A DNA stretch of 64,000 bases from Lentzea sp033794685 (lineage in GTDB: Bacteria; Actinomycetota; Actinomycetes; Mycobacteriales; Pseudonocardiaceae): NCBI GenBank assembly GCA_033794685.1, contig JARAYZ010000002.1; one strand, written 5' to 3'. Positions 44,715 through 53,944 of this stretch are shown here, piece by piece. Positions within the stretch are counted from its first letter, which is position 1; each line of letters opens with the position of its first letter. The notes under the pieces were generated by a model. It was not told where the DNA came from. It was given only the letters and a program-made list of their open reading frames with translations, and did no database searches. A program made the position numbers and the translations under genes.

Positions 44715-45398
44715 ATGTCGAAGGTGCTGGTGGTCGAGGACGACCCGGTGGTCCAGGCGGCGCTCGTGCACGCGCTGACCGACCTCGGGCACGTCGTGCA
44801 GGCCGTCGGCACCGCCGTCGCCGCCCTGCGCGAGGCGGGGACTTCCGAGCTGGACCTGGTGATACTCGACCTGGGACTGCCGGACCTGGACGGCGTCGCG
44901 GCGCTGCGGATGCTGCGCGGGGTGAGCAACGTGCCGGTCATCGTGGCGACCGCGCGGGGTGCCGAGGCCTCGGTCGTGAGCACGCTCAACGCGGGTGCGG
45001 ACGACTACATCGTGAAACCGTTCTCGTCCGAACACCTGGCCGCGCGGATCAACGCGCTGCTGCGCCGCACGGGTGGTGCCGCGATTCCATCCGAGGTGGT
45101 GGAACTCGGCGAGTTGCGCATCGATCTCGCCCAGCGCGTGGCGACGCTCGGCGACTCCGCTCTGGCGCTGAGCCGGCGGGAGTTCGACCTGCTGGCCTAT
45201 CTCGCGCAACGGCCGGGGCGCGTGATCTCGCGGCGTGAGCTCATCCAGGCCGTGTGGGGCAACCCGTACGTGGGTGACGACAAGACGATCGACGTCCACG
45301 CGTCGTGGCTGCGACGCAAGCTCGGCGAGACCGCGGCACATCCCCGTTACCTGCACACGGTCCGGGGCGTCGGGTTCAAGCTGGCGGCGCCCGAATGA
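44715..45398 (+). CDS. OmpR-family response regulator
   Basis: 227 residues. Receiver domain (about 1-118) with acidic pair EDD, phospho-acceptor Asp52 in LVILDLGLPDLDG and Lys in DDYIVKPFSS. The winged-helix DNA-binding domain (about 128-225) has FDLLAYLAQRPGRVISRRELIQAVW. The stop overlaps the start of its kinase as ATGA. Signal and targets unknown. Confidence 0.94.
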   Translation: MSKVLVVEDDPVVQAALVHALTDLGHVVQAVGTAVAALREAGTSELDLVILDLGLPDLDGVAALRMLRGVSNVPVIVATARGAEASVVSTLNAGADDYIVKPFSSEHLAARINALLRRTGGAAIPSEVVELGELRIDLAQRVATLGDSALALSRREFDLLAYLAQRPGRVISRRELIQAVWGNPYVGDDKTIDVHASWLRRKLGETAAHPRYLHTVRGVGFKLAAPE

Positions 45399-46609
45399 GA
45401 GCGGTGATCACCCGTGCCCTGCTGCTCGCCGCAGGGCTGGTCGCCCTCATTTTTGTTGCCACGGCAGGGTTTCTGCTCTACTCGAACGCCGCCGCCACGG
45501 CTGCCGAGGCCGATCGGCGGGACGCGGCCGTCGTCGCCGCGGTGCTGGCGGTGACCCCGGACGCCGACGCCGTCCGCGGGACGATCGCGCGGACGGCCGC
45601 CGGCGCCGAGGGCCGGTTGTCGGTCGTGCTGCGCACCGGCGCGCGGCTCGGGGCCGGAGGGGGCGCGCCGGTGGTCTCCGTCGACGGAGCCGTGGTCTCG
45701 GTGGTGCCCGGTGCGGTGCGATTCCCTTTCCTCACCGCATTCCTGGTGACCGGGACTGCCCTCGTGGCGCTGACGGCGGCGGTGTGGCTGGGGCACAGGC
45801 CTTTCACGCCGGTGATGGCCGCGTTGAGGGACCTGACGTCGTCGGTCGGGCGGCGGGTGCGGTTGCGGGGGCCCCGCGAACTGGAGGCGCTGGCCGAGTC
45901 GATCGACGAGGCGTCGTCGCGCACGTCGCAACTGCTCGCGAAGGAACGCGAGATGATCGCGGACGTGTCGCACCGCCTGCGGACCCCGCTGGCGGCACTG
46001 AGGCTGGACGCCGACGCGGTGGGATCAGGACCTGTCGCCGACCGGATCCGCAGCGCCGTCAGCACGCTGGGCCACGACGTCGACCGGATCATCCAGTCCC
46101 TGCAACCGGCCGAGGGCGAGTCGCCCGGCACGTGCGACGTGGCGTCGGTCGTGGAGACGCGGATGGTGTTCTGGTCGGCGCACGCCGCCGACCAGGGCCG
46201 GGAGTGCGAGATCGACGTCGGCGAACCCTGCTGGGTGCCGTTGTCACCCGACGCGCTGGGTGCCGTGGTGGACACGTTGCTGGAGAACGTCTTCCGGCAC
46301 ACGCCTCCCGCCGCACCGGTCGGGGTGTCGGTCGTCCGGCACGCGGGCTGGGTGACGCTGGTGGTCGAGGACGGCGGGACCGGCCTCGCCGATCCGTCGT
46401 CGGCGTTGCACCGCGGCAGCAGCGGAGGCGGTTCCACCGGCCTGGGGCTCGACATCGCCCGCGCGGCCGCGGAGGCCACCGGCGGGACCATCCACCTCGA
46501 ACGCGGTCGGCTGGGCGGCGCGCGGGTCCGGTTGCGGTTCGGCGAGGCCGACAGCCACCACGAGCCGGCGAGCCCTCGCGCGTGGCGGCTGTGGCACGGT
46601 CACCCCTGA
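45395..46609 (+). CDS. membrane sensor histidine kinase
   Basis: 404 residues. TM1 about 7-29, a short extracytoplasmic loop (about 30-108), TM2 about 109-132, linker, H-box ADVSHRLRTPLAALRL with His193, and an ATPase domain with N box LLENVFRHTP, G box VVEDGGTGL and GSTGLGLDIAR. The HAMP region is degenerate. It pairs with the response regulator just upstream. Confidence 0.93.
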   Translation: MRAVITRALLLAAGLVALIFVATAGFLLYSNAAATAAEADRRDAAVVAAVLAVTPDADAVRGTIARTAAGAEGRLSVVLRTGARLGAGGGAPVVSVDGAVVSVVPGAVRFPFLTAFLVTGTALVALTAAVWLGHRPFTPVMAALRDLTSSVGRRVRLRGPRELEALAESIDEASSRTSQLLAKEREMIADVSHRLRTPLAALRLDADAVGSGPVADRIRSAVSTLGHDVDRIIQSLQPAEGESPGTCDVASVVETRMVFWSAHAADQGRECEIDVGEPCWVPLSPDALGAVVDTLLENVFRHTPPAAPVGVSVVRHAGWVTLVVEDGGTGLADPSSALHRGSSGGGSTGLGLDIARAAAEATGGTIHLERGRLGGARVRLRFGEADSHHEPASPRAWRLWHGHP

Positions 46610-46610
46610 G

Positions 46611-46907
46611 TCAGACCGCGTCGACCTTGAACGGGTCGTGGTCGGTCAGCAGCTTGTCCAGTCGCGCTCTGTCCACCCGGCTGGTGATGTAGGTGTCCTC
46701 CTGGCGGTCCCTGAGCACCTTGGCCAGCGTGAACGCCGAGGTGACCGTGTAGAGCATCGCGATGCCCAGGAACGCGCGGACCCACCCGTCGACGGGCAGG
46801 AACACGACTCCGATGCCAACCGCGGTCAGCGAGAGCCCGAACGAGAGGACCGCCTGCACGTAGAACGCGGCGGTCGTCGGCGTGTGCGAGGGCGCGGAAG
46901 AGGTCAT
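46611..46907 (-). CDS. YiaA/YiaB family inner membrane protein
   Basis: 98 residues with two TM helices (AFYVQAVLSFGLSLTAVGIG and RAFLGIAMLYTVTSAFTLAK) and the conserved RQEDTYITSRVD motif of the YiaA/B two-helix domain. Function unknown. Start at 46907 has GGAG upstream. Its stop is 1 bp from that of the histidine kinase. Confidence 0.85.
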   Translation of the reverse strand: MTSSAPSHTPTTAAFYVQAVLSFGLSLTAVGIGVVFLPVDGWVRAFLGIAMLYTVTSAFTLAKVLRDRQEDTYITSRVDRARLDKLLTDHDPFKVDAV

Positions 46908-46965
46908 GCTCCGAGAGTCCTGGGCCACAACCGCACTGTCATGAGTACGGCTACTCATGTCTCGG

Positions 46966-47917
46966 TCACGGTTCGTCCAGCAGCCGGGCGCAGCGGATCA
47001 GCCCCAGGTGCGAGTAGGCCTGCGGGTGGTTGCCCAGCGACCGCTCCGCGATCGGGTCGTACTCCTCCGGCATCAGCCCGGTCGGGCCGGTGAGCCGCAC
47101 GAAGCTCTCGAACAGCTCCCGTCGATCCCAGTGACACCAGTGCCTGCACGGTGAGAGCGGCGTCGCGCAGCCAGCAGTAACGGTAGTCCCAGTTGCGCAC
47201 GCCGCCGATCTGTTCGGGCAGCGAGGTCGTGGCGGCCGCGAGCACGGCGCCGGTGTCCTGGTGGCACAGGGCGCGCAGCGTGAGGGCGGATCTGCGCACC
47301 AGTTCGCGGTGGGTGCGCGGCAGGCGCAGCCTGGAGGACCAGTCACTCCAGTCCTCAGTGGACGGTGGGGCGCCCCAGCGCAGTTCGAGGACCACCGGCG
47401 GGGTGAGCACCGCGGTGGCCGTGCCGCCGGAGATCCGCCAGTCCACTCCGGGGGAACGCAGTTCGATCGGCGTTCCCCCGACGCGCAGGCCGTCCGGGAC
47501 CGGTTCCAACTGGACAACGTTCTGGCCAAAATCGGGACGGGGAGCGAATTCCACCAGCGCGGGCACTCGCCCTTCGACCGAACGCAGCAGTCCTCCGGCC
47601 AGGCTGTCGGTCACCTAAAGCCCTGTCCAGCGCGTTCGCACCGACATCGTGCCGGGTGCGTACTGTTGGCCCAGCGGCAGCTGGTTCCTTTGGGGTCGCA
47701 ACGAAAAATGTCCGTCGCCACCGATCAGGGAGGCGAACAGAGCGGGTGAGTCGGGCGCCGGCTGACACAGCCACGTGACGTCCGCGTCCGGTGTGACCAG
47801 GGCGAAGGCGCGGCGGTCGGAGAGCAGGCTGTGCCGTTCGATCGGCACGGCCGCGCGCACCGGAACCAGCTGGGTCAGGAAGTCCACGCAGGTAACGCAA
47901 GTAGGCGCTAGGGCCAT
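46966..47917 (-). pseudogene. decayed and truncated GH15 glucoamylase/trehalase-like gene
   Basis: The N-terminal GH15 part reads IERHSLLSDRRAFALVTPD, DVTWLCQPAPDSP and GGDGHFSLRP from about 47880 to 47618, then hits an in-frame TAG at 47617-47615. The same frame continues with VTDSLAGGLLRSVEG and reaches ALTLRALCHQDTGAVLAAA and WDYRYCWLRDAALT. Near 47115-47140 it jumps frame to ELFESFVRLTGPTGLMPEE and LGNHPQAYSHLGLI, ending at 46966. About 250-300 residues of the catalytic core are missing at the jump. Thus: one nonsense mutation, a frameshift and a large internal deletion. Intact relatives are about 600 residues. Confidence 0.85.
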
Positions 47918-48056
47918 CAGACCTGTGTTGGACAGAACTTGCGCGAGTCCTAAACCTCTTTTATTACATCAGGTTCGGATGCGTGGATTGTTCGTGTTGA
48001 GTCATGTCGATAGGGTCCGCGTATCACCCCAGGGCATCACGTTAAGAGGGCTTTCT

Positions 48057-49541
48057 TTGATCGGGCAGCGTGGACGACCGCCGTCGGATGCCGACCTGAT
48101 CGACGCCGTGAGAGACGGCAAGGTCGAGGAGTACGGCAAGCTCTACGAACGGCACGTTCGCTCGGCGAACATCCTGGCGATGCAACTGTCCTCGTCGTCC
48201 TCGGACGCCGACGACCTGGTGGCGGAGGCGTTCGCCAAGGTTCTCGCCGCGCTGCGCGGAGGCGGTGGTCCCGGCGCGTCGTTCCGGCCGTACCTGCTGA
48301 CGGCGGTGCGGCACGCGGCGTACGACCGCACCCGCAAGGAGAAGCGGATCGACCTCGCCGGTGACATCGACGAGGTCCCGGGCGCCACCAAGGCGACCAG
48401 CGTGCCGTTCCGCGACAAGCCGGCCGAGGACTTCGACCAGACCATGGCCGCGACGGCGTTCGCGACGCTGCCCGAGCGGTGGCAGACGGTCCTGTGGCAC
48501 ACCGCGGTCGAGGGCCAGTCCCCCGGCGAGATCGCACCGCTGCTGGGGTTGACCGCGAACGGCGTCTCCGCGATGGCGTTCCGTGCGCGCGAGGGCCTGC
48601 GCAAGGCGTTCTTGCAGGCACACGTCAACCAGGAGCCGGCGGAGAAGTGCCGTCCCACCGTGACGAAGCTCGGCGCCTGGACCCGTGGTGGTCTCAAGGG
48701 CCGCGACGCCGTTCACATCGATGAACACATGGACAACTGCGCCGAGTGCCGCAAGCTCGCCAGCGAACTGTCCGACGTCAACGGCGCGCTGCGCGGGCTC
48801 GTCGCCCCCATCGTGCTCGGCACGGGCACCGCCGGTTACCTCGCCGCCGCCGCGACCGCGACCAAGGGCGCCGCCGTCACCATCAGCCTCACCTCGTGGC
48901 TCGGGGTCGCCGCCTCGGCCGCGGCGGTCGTCGTGGTCGCCGCGTCCGGTGTCGTCAGCTCGGACGGCGGTTCGGCCGCGACCACGATCCCGGGCGGCGC
49001 TCCGGAGACCAGCACGAGCGTCTCGGACGGGGCCACCCAATCCGGTCAGCCGAGCCAGTCCGGCTCCACCCAGACCTCCGGCACGGCGGCGGCCGGCACC
49101 TCCGCGGGCTCGGCCGCGCCCGGCGTCGGCACGAGCGGGACCGGCGGACCGGCGGTGACGACGACCAGCAACACGGTCGCTCCCTCGGCGGCGAAGCTGT
49201 CGGGGTCGGCCCCCGGCAGCATCGCGATGACGACCGAGGGCCCGGCGAACGAGATGAACATCAGCATCACCAACAACGGCGACGCCCCGACCACCCTGCC
49301 GACGTTGACGCTCACGATGCCGGACAAGATCAAGACCGTCGGGCCGGGCAAGACCTCGGTCGGGATGGTCGGCTGCCCGGCCGGCAAGGGCACCGTCACG
49401 TGCGAGGGCGGTCAGACGCTCGCTCCCGGCCAGACGATCACGTTCCGGGCGCGGCTGCAGGCGGGTCCCAAGGCCGGGGACGGGGTCATCACCGGCGTGG
49501 CGGGTCCGGTGCAGGTGAGCATTCCCATCACCATCTCGTGA
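48057..49541 (+). CDS. ECF sigma factor fused to zinc-finger, TM helix and extracytoplasmic domain
   Basis: 494 residues. Sigma region 2 (about 20-90, DADDLVAEAFAKVLAALRGG) and region 4 (about 130-190, LPERWQTVLWHTAVEGQSPGE). Then a zinc-finger anti-sigma-like motif HIDEHMDNCAECRKL (H-x3-C-x2-C, about 222-236), one TM helix (about 283-303), a Ser/Thr/Gly-rich linker, and a C-terminal beta domain with two Cys. This fused layout is known in actinobacterial ECF groups such as ECF52-like. The TTG at 48057 has AAGAGGG 6 nt upstream; an ATG at 47979 is an alternative. It probably controls the cell envelope in response to an external cue. Confidence 0.88.
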   Translation: MIGQRGRPPSDADLIDAVRDGKVEEYGKLYERHVRSANILAMQLSSSSSDADDLVAEAFAKVLAALRGGGGPGASFRPYLLTAVRHAAYDRTRKEKRIDLAGDIDEVPGATKATSVPFRDKPAEDFDQTMAATAFATLPERWQTVLWHTAVEGQSPGEIAPLLGLTANGVSAMAFRAREGLRKAFLQAHVNQEPAEKCRPTVTKLGAWTRGGLKGRDAVHIDEHMDNCAECRKLASELSDVNGALRGLVAPIVLGTGTAGYLAAAATATKGAAVTISLTSWLGVAASAAAVVVVAASGVVSSDGGSAATTIPGGAPETSTSVSDGATQSGQPSQSGSTQTSGTAAAGTSAGSAAPGVGTSGTGGPAVTTTSNTVAPSAAKLSGSAPGSIAMTTEGPANEMNISITNNGDAPTTLPTLTLTMPDKIKTVGPGKTSVGMVGCPAGKGTVTCEGGQTLAPGQTITFRARLQAGPKAGDGVITGVAGPVQVSIPITIS

Positions 49542-49595
49542 CCGCTCAGTCCACTTCGGACAGCGGGATCGGCGCGGGCACCGCACCATGAGCGG

Positions 49596-50069
49596 GTGGA
49601 GGAGCTCACGGCGGCGCTGACCGGGCTGGAAGCGCCGTTCCGCACGCTCGTCGACGACTCGGAGTGGGCGCACGCGAGCGTCGAGGGCCTGGTGCTCGAC
49701 CTCGGCACCTGGTGGTCCGCCGGCGCCCGGACGCGGCTGCAGCCCCAGGTGACGTTCAGCGACGCCTTCAGCGAGGCGGGCCGCCACGACGGCGGGGTGT
49801 ACGTCGAGGGCTACCTGTGGGCGGACGGTCAGGCCGTCGCGGCCGGGTGGTGCGGGCTCGGCGGCGCGGTCGTCTACGGACCGCGGGCGGAGGCCTATCT
49901 GGGGGTGGCGTTGTCCCCCCACTTCTGCCGCCGGATCCAGCAGCGCAACGGCACAGCCGCGGTGCTCATGAGCAAGCATCCGCGGCTGTTGCCGTTGCTG
50001 CGGGACGGGCTGCCGCGCGGTGCGGTGCTGCCCGGCGGGAGGCCGGGACCCCGCTCAGTCGGTGCCTAG
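49596..50069 (+). CDS. hypothetical protein
   Basis: 157 residues, GTG start, no signal peptide or TM helix. Acidic N-terminal half with Trp-rich DLGTWWSAGARTR and a central GGVYVEGYLWADGQAVA. I recognise no family. The last 15 bp overlap the stop of the convergent SARP gene. Confidence 0.6.
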   Translation: MEELTAALTGLEAPFRTLVDDSEWAHASVEGLVLDLGTWWSAGARTRLQPQVTFSDAFSEAGRHDGGVYVEGYLWADGQAVAAGWCGLGGAVVYGPRAEAYLGVALSPHFCRRIQQRNGTAAVLMSKHPRLLPLLRDGLPRGAVLPGGRPGPRSVGA

Positions 50070-52772
50070 AGCGGCGAACCGCTCGTCCGCCTCCTTCTGG
50101 TGCCGGGCGGCCTCGGCGGGATCGGTGACGGCGCGGGCGAGGTGCTTGTGCGCGTTCGCGGCCTCACGCCGGTCGTCGATCCGTTCGGCCAGCTCCAGCG
50201 CCTCTCGCAGCCGCACCATGGCGTCGGCAGGGCGTCCGGCGGCGATCAGCACGTCGCCGAGGTAGTTGAGCACCACGGTCTCCGTCGTTACATCACCGAT
50301 CGCGCGCACGGCGGCCAACGCCGATTCCAGCGCCTCCAACGCTTCGGAGTGCCGGCCCATCGCGTGCAGGATCATGCCCAGCGCGCTCTGGGTGTCCGCC
50401 TCGTCGCGGCGGCTGCCCATCTCGCGCATCAACGCGAGCGCCGACGTGCACGCCTGCAACGCCTCGTCGTACCGGCCGAGCGCGCTGTAGATGTTGCTGA
50501 CGTTGCTCATCGCCTGCGACTCGAGGTGCCGATCCCCTAGCTGACGCGCCACGGTGATGGCCTGTTCGAGCAGGTCAGCGGCCTCGGCGTGGCGGCCGAG
50601 GGTCCGGTAGACCAGCGAGAGGTTGTTCAGCGTGCCCGCCACGCCCTGCAGGTCGCCCAGCTCGCGGAGCATCTCGATCGCGCGCTCGTTGTAGTGGATG
50701 GCCCTCGGGTACTGCCCGGTCTGCCAGAACACCATCGCGTAGTTCTTCGTCGTGATGGCGAGCGCGACCGGCTCGTCCTTCGCCGCCTCCAACGCCAGTT
50801 CGTTGATCGTGGCCCAGTCACGCGTGTGGCCGCGCACCATGCAGAAGAACGTCAACGCGCGTGCGAGCTGCCACGTGTGCGTGCGCCAGTCACCGTCGAG
50901 CGACAACGCCACAGCAGCGACGAGCGTCTGGCGTTCGGTCTCCAGCCACTCGACCGCGTGGTCGTAGTCGCGCAGCACCAGCCGCGACGCCGGCCGGTAG
51001 GTGATGTCGACCTCGTACTTGCGCGCGGCGGGCGACATCAGCCGTGTCGCCTGGTTCGCCGTGTCGAGGAAGTGGTCGAGCAACCTGGTCAGCGGCGCAC
51101 GACTGGAGTCCACCTTGGACTGCGCGTACTGCCGCAACAGGTCGTGCATCCGGTACCGGCCGAGTGTCGTCGACTCGAGGAGATGCACGTCGACGAGGTC
51201 TTCGAGCATGCCGTCGCTCTCGAGCAGGTCGAGCTCGCCCAGCGCGGCCGCCTGGTCGACGTCGAAGTCCGTGCCGTGGTGCAGGCCCAGCAGGCCGAAG
51301 AGCCGCTGGTGACCGGTGGGGAGCTGACTGAACGACAGTGCGAACACCGCGTCCAGTTCGGATAATCGTCCCTCGCGCAGCCGCGTCGCGAGGTGGGCGG
51401 TGGTCCACGTGGGACGGCTGCGGAGCCGTCCGGCGGCCAGGCGCACGGCCAGCGGCAGCCGTCCGCACAGCTCGACGACCTCGCGGGCCGCCTCGTCCGT
51501 GCCCCGGTCGTCGCCGACGATCGTGGCGAACAGCTGCAACGCCTCCGCCTCGGAGAGCACGTCCAGCGTGAGCGTCGACGTGCCTTCCAGCTCGACCAGC
51601 CGCGCACGTGACGTGACCAGCACCAACGAGCCCGGCACACCCGGCAGCAGCGGCCGCACCTGGTCGGCGCTCACCGCGTTGTCGAGCACGACCAGCAACC
51701 GGCGCCGGGACAGCTCGCCCCGCCACATGGCGGCCCGTTCGTCCAGGCTCACAGGGATCTCTTCAAGGCCGAGCGCGCGCAACAGCACGTCCAGTGCGTC
51801 TGTCGGTTCCACGGGCGCACGGCCCGCTGTGTGCGCGTGCAGGTCGATGAACAGCTGACCGTCCGGGTACTCCAGGCGGTGCGCCAGGTGCACGGCGAGC
51901 GTCGTCTTGCCTACGCCCGGCATGCCGTCGATCGCGGAGATCACGACGGCCGCCTTTCCGGTGACGGCTTTGGTCAGCCGGTCGATCTCGGCGGCGCGGC
52001 CGGTGAAGTCCGCGACGTCGCGCGGCAGCGTGTTCAGGACCAGCCGCGGCTGGTCTCCGCGCAGCAGCCGGGCGTGCAGCTCGCGCAGTTCGCCGCCCGG
52101 ATCGGTGCCGAGTTCGTCGGCCAGCAGCACCCGCACGTCCTCGAACGCCTGCAGCGCCTCGGCGGACCGGTTGGCCCGCTGCAACGCGTGCATCAGTTGC
52201 AGCCACAGCTGTTCGCGCAACGGGAACTGTTTCGTCAGCCGCCGCAGTTCGGCGATCAGCCGCTCGCCCTGGCCCAGCTCGATCGACAGCCGCGCGTGCT
52301 GCTCGGCGACGGTGAGCCGCCGTTCCTGCAGCAGCGTGAGCTCCGCTTCGAGCCGCGGCCCCACGGTGAGGCCGTCCAGCGCCGGGCCACGCCACAACGC
52401 CATCGCTTCCGCGTACTTCGCCACCGCCGCACGGTGTTCGCCCTGTTTCAGGGCTTCGTCGCCCGCCGCGCACAGCTCTTCGAAGACCGCGACGTCCACC
52501 TCACCGTCCGGCACCTTGAGCCGGTATCCACCTGGAACGGTGACGAGGTCGTCCAGCACGAGCTTGCGCAGGGCGGCGACGTAGGTCCTGATGTTCGATT
52601 CGGGAGCCGCGGGTGGAGATTCCCACACCGCTTCGCTCAGATGTTCAAAACTGACCGTCTCGTTGGCATGCAGTGCCAACGCCGCGAGCAGTGCCCTTTG
52701 CCGGGGCCCGCCCAGCCGCAGTTCCACGCCCCCACGCCAAATCTGCAGCGGCCCAAGAAGCCGATACCGCAC
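50055..52772 (-). CDS. AfsR/SARP family regulator (BTAD-NB-ARC-TPR)
   Basis: 905 residues. OmpR-like winged HTH (about 1-95, MRYRLLGPLQIWRGG), BTAD (about 98-245, ERLIAELRRLTKQFPLREQLW), NB-ARC with P-loop DGMPGVGKTTLAVHLAH (about 285-301) and LLVVLDNAVSADQVRPLL, then TPR repeats (about 650-890). AfsR-type activators control antibiotic or developmental genes. GTG start with AGGAGGG upstream. No biosynthetic cluster lies beside it here, so it is probably a global or orphan regulator. Confidence 0.94.
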   Translation of the reverse strand: MRYRLLGPLQIWRGGVELRLGGPRQRALLAALALHANETVSFEHLSEAVWESPPAAPESNIRTYVAALRKLVLDDLVTVPGGYRLKVPDGEVDVAVFEELCAAGDEALKQGEHRAAVAKYAEAMALWRGPALDGLTVGPRLEAELTLLQERRLTVAEQHARLSIELGQGERLIAELRRLTKQFPLREQLWLQLMHALQRANRSAEALQAFEDVRVLLADELGTDPGGELRELHARLLRGDQPRLVLNTLPRDVADFTGRAAEIDRLTKAVTGKAAVVISAIDGMPGVGKTTLAVHLAHRLEYPDGQLFIDLHAHTAGRAPVEPTDALDVLLRALGLEEIPVSLDERAAMWRGELSRRRLLVVLDNAVSADQVRPLLPGVPGSLVLVTSRARLVELEGTSTLTLDVLSEAEALQLFATIVGDDRGTDEAAREVVELCGRLPLAVRLAAGRLRSRPTWTTAHLATRLREGRLSELDAVFALSFSQLPTGHQRLFGLLGLHHGTDFDVDQAAALGELDLLESDGMLEDLVDVHLLESTTLGRYRMHDLLRQYAQSKVDSSRAPLTRLLDHFLDTANQATRLMSPAARKYEVDITYRPASRLVLRDYDHAVEWLETERQTLVAAVALSLDGDWRTHTWQLARALTFFCMVRGHTRDWATINELALEAAKDEPVALAITTKNYAMVFWQTGQYPRAIHYNERAIEMLRELGDLQGVAGTLNNLSLVYRTLGRHAEAADLLEQAITVARQLGDRHLESQAMSNVSNIYSALGRYDEALQACTSALALMREMGSRRDEADTQSALGMILHAMGRHSEALEALESALAAVRAIGDVTTETVVLNYLGDVLIAAGRPADAMVRLREALELAERIDDRREAANAHKHLARAVTDPAEAARHQKEADERFAALGTD

Positions 52773-52927
52773 TAGCCCTCCTCGGGGGGCATGGTGCCAG
52801 AACTCGGGGGTGCTGTGCGGAATTTGTGCGGACGATCTTGGAAACTTGGCGCACGCCGCTGTGAAGAGGGGGAACGAAGATGGACCTGAGCAGATCGTGG
52901 TCCGGCCAGGCAGCCTAGGATGACCGC

Positions 52928-53944
52928 ATGACCGAGACGGCGAAGCGACGTCCCGGCCCCCGGATCGAAGAGGTCGCGCGGGTCGCCGGAGTGTCCAAGT
53001 CGACCGTCTCGCGCGTGATCAACGACGAGCAGTACGTCAGCGCGAAGGCCCGGGAGGCCGTGCACGCCGCCATCGCGGAACTCGGCTACTCCCCCAACCA
53101 GGCCGCGCGCGCCCTCGCCGGCAACAGGGCCAACGCCATCGCCCTCGTCGTCTCGGAACCGACCGGTCGCGTGCTGTCCGACCCGTTCTTCGCGGGTGTC
53201 CTGCGCGGCGTGCACGCCGAACTGGCGGGCCGCCACATGCAGTTGCTGCTGATGATGAGCCAGCCGAACGACCCCGGCGACCTCGTGACGTACCTGAGCA
53301 GCGGGCACGTCGACGGCGCGTTGCTGGTGAGCCTGCACGGCGAGGACCCGCTGGTGCCGATGCTCGCCGAGATCGGCCTGCCCGTGGTGTCCGGCGGCCG
53401 GCCGCTGGGCACGACGGTCCCGTTCGTGGACGCCGACAACTTCACCGGCGCCCTGGAGGCCGCGCGGCACCTGGCGTCGCTGGGCCGCAAGCGGATCGCC
53501 ACCGTCGCCGGCCCGAAGGACATGGCCGTGGGCGCGGACAGGCTCAGCGGGTTCAAGCGCGGCCTCAGCGAGGCCAAGCTCACCGCGGATCTGGTGGCAC
53601 ACGGCGACTTCACGCCCGAGAGCGGCGCACGGGCCATGGAGAAGCTGCTGCGCAAGGCCCCCGACATCGACGCGGTGTTCGTGGCCGCGGACATCATGGC
53701 GCTCGGCGCGTTGCAGGTGTTGCACGCCCAAGGCAAGCGCATTCCCGAGGACGTCGCCGTGGTCGGGTTCGACGACTCGGTGTTCGCCGCCACAGCCACG
53801 CCGCCGCTGACGACGATCCGGCAGGACGTCGAGGAGCTCGGGCGGACGATGACGTGGCGGCTGCTCGCGGAACTGGCGGGCGAGGACGGGCTGCCGCCCT
53901 CGCTGCTGCTGCCCACCTCTTTGGTCGTGCGGTCGAGCGCCTGA
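52928..53944 (+). CDS. LacI family transcriptional regulator
   Basis: 338 residues. HTH about 10-60 (VARVAGVSKSTVSRVINDEQYV, hinge AARALAG) and a periplasmic-binding-protein-like sensor domain with VDADNFTGALEAARHLASLG and AVVGFDDSVFAATATPPL. It has no adjacent sugar gene. Its target might be the perfect operator at 35236 or others outside the window. The 155 bp upstream contain nothing distinctive. Confidence 0.93.
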   Translation: MTETAKRRPGPRIEEVARVAGVSKSTVSRVINDEQYVSAKAREAVHAAIAELGYSPNQAARALAGNRANAIALVVSEPTGRVLSDPFFAGVLRGVHAELAGRHMQLLLMMSQPNDPGDLVTYLSSGHVDGALLVSLHGEDPLVPMLAEIGLPVVSGGRPLGTTVPFVDADNFTGALEAARHLASLGRKRIATVAGPKDMAVGADRLSGFKRGLSEAKLTADLVAHGDFTPESGARAMEKLLRKAPDIDAVFVAADIMALGALQVLHAQGKRIPEDVAVVGFDDSVFAATATPPLTTIRQDVEELGRTMTWRLLAELAGEDGLPPSLLLPTSLVVRSSA

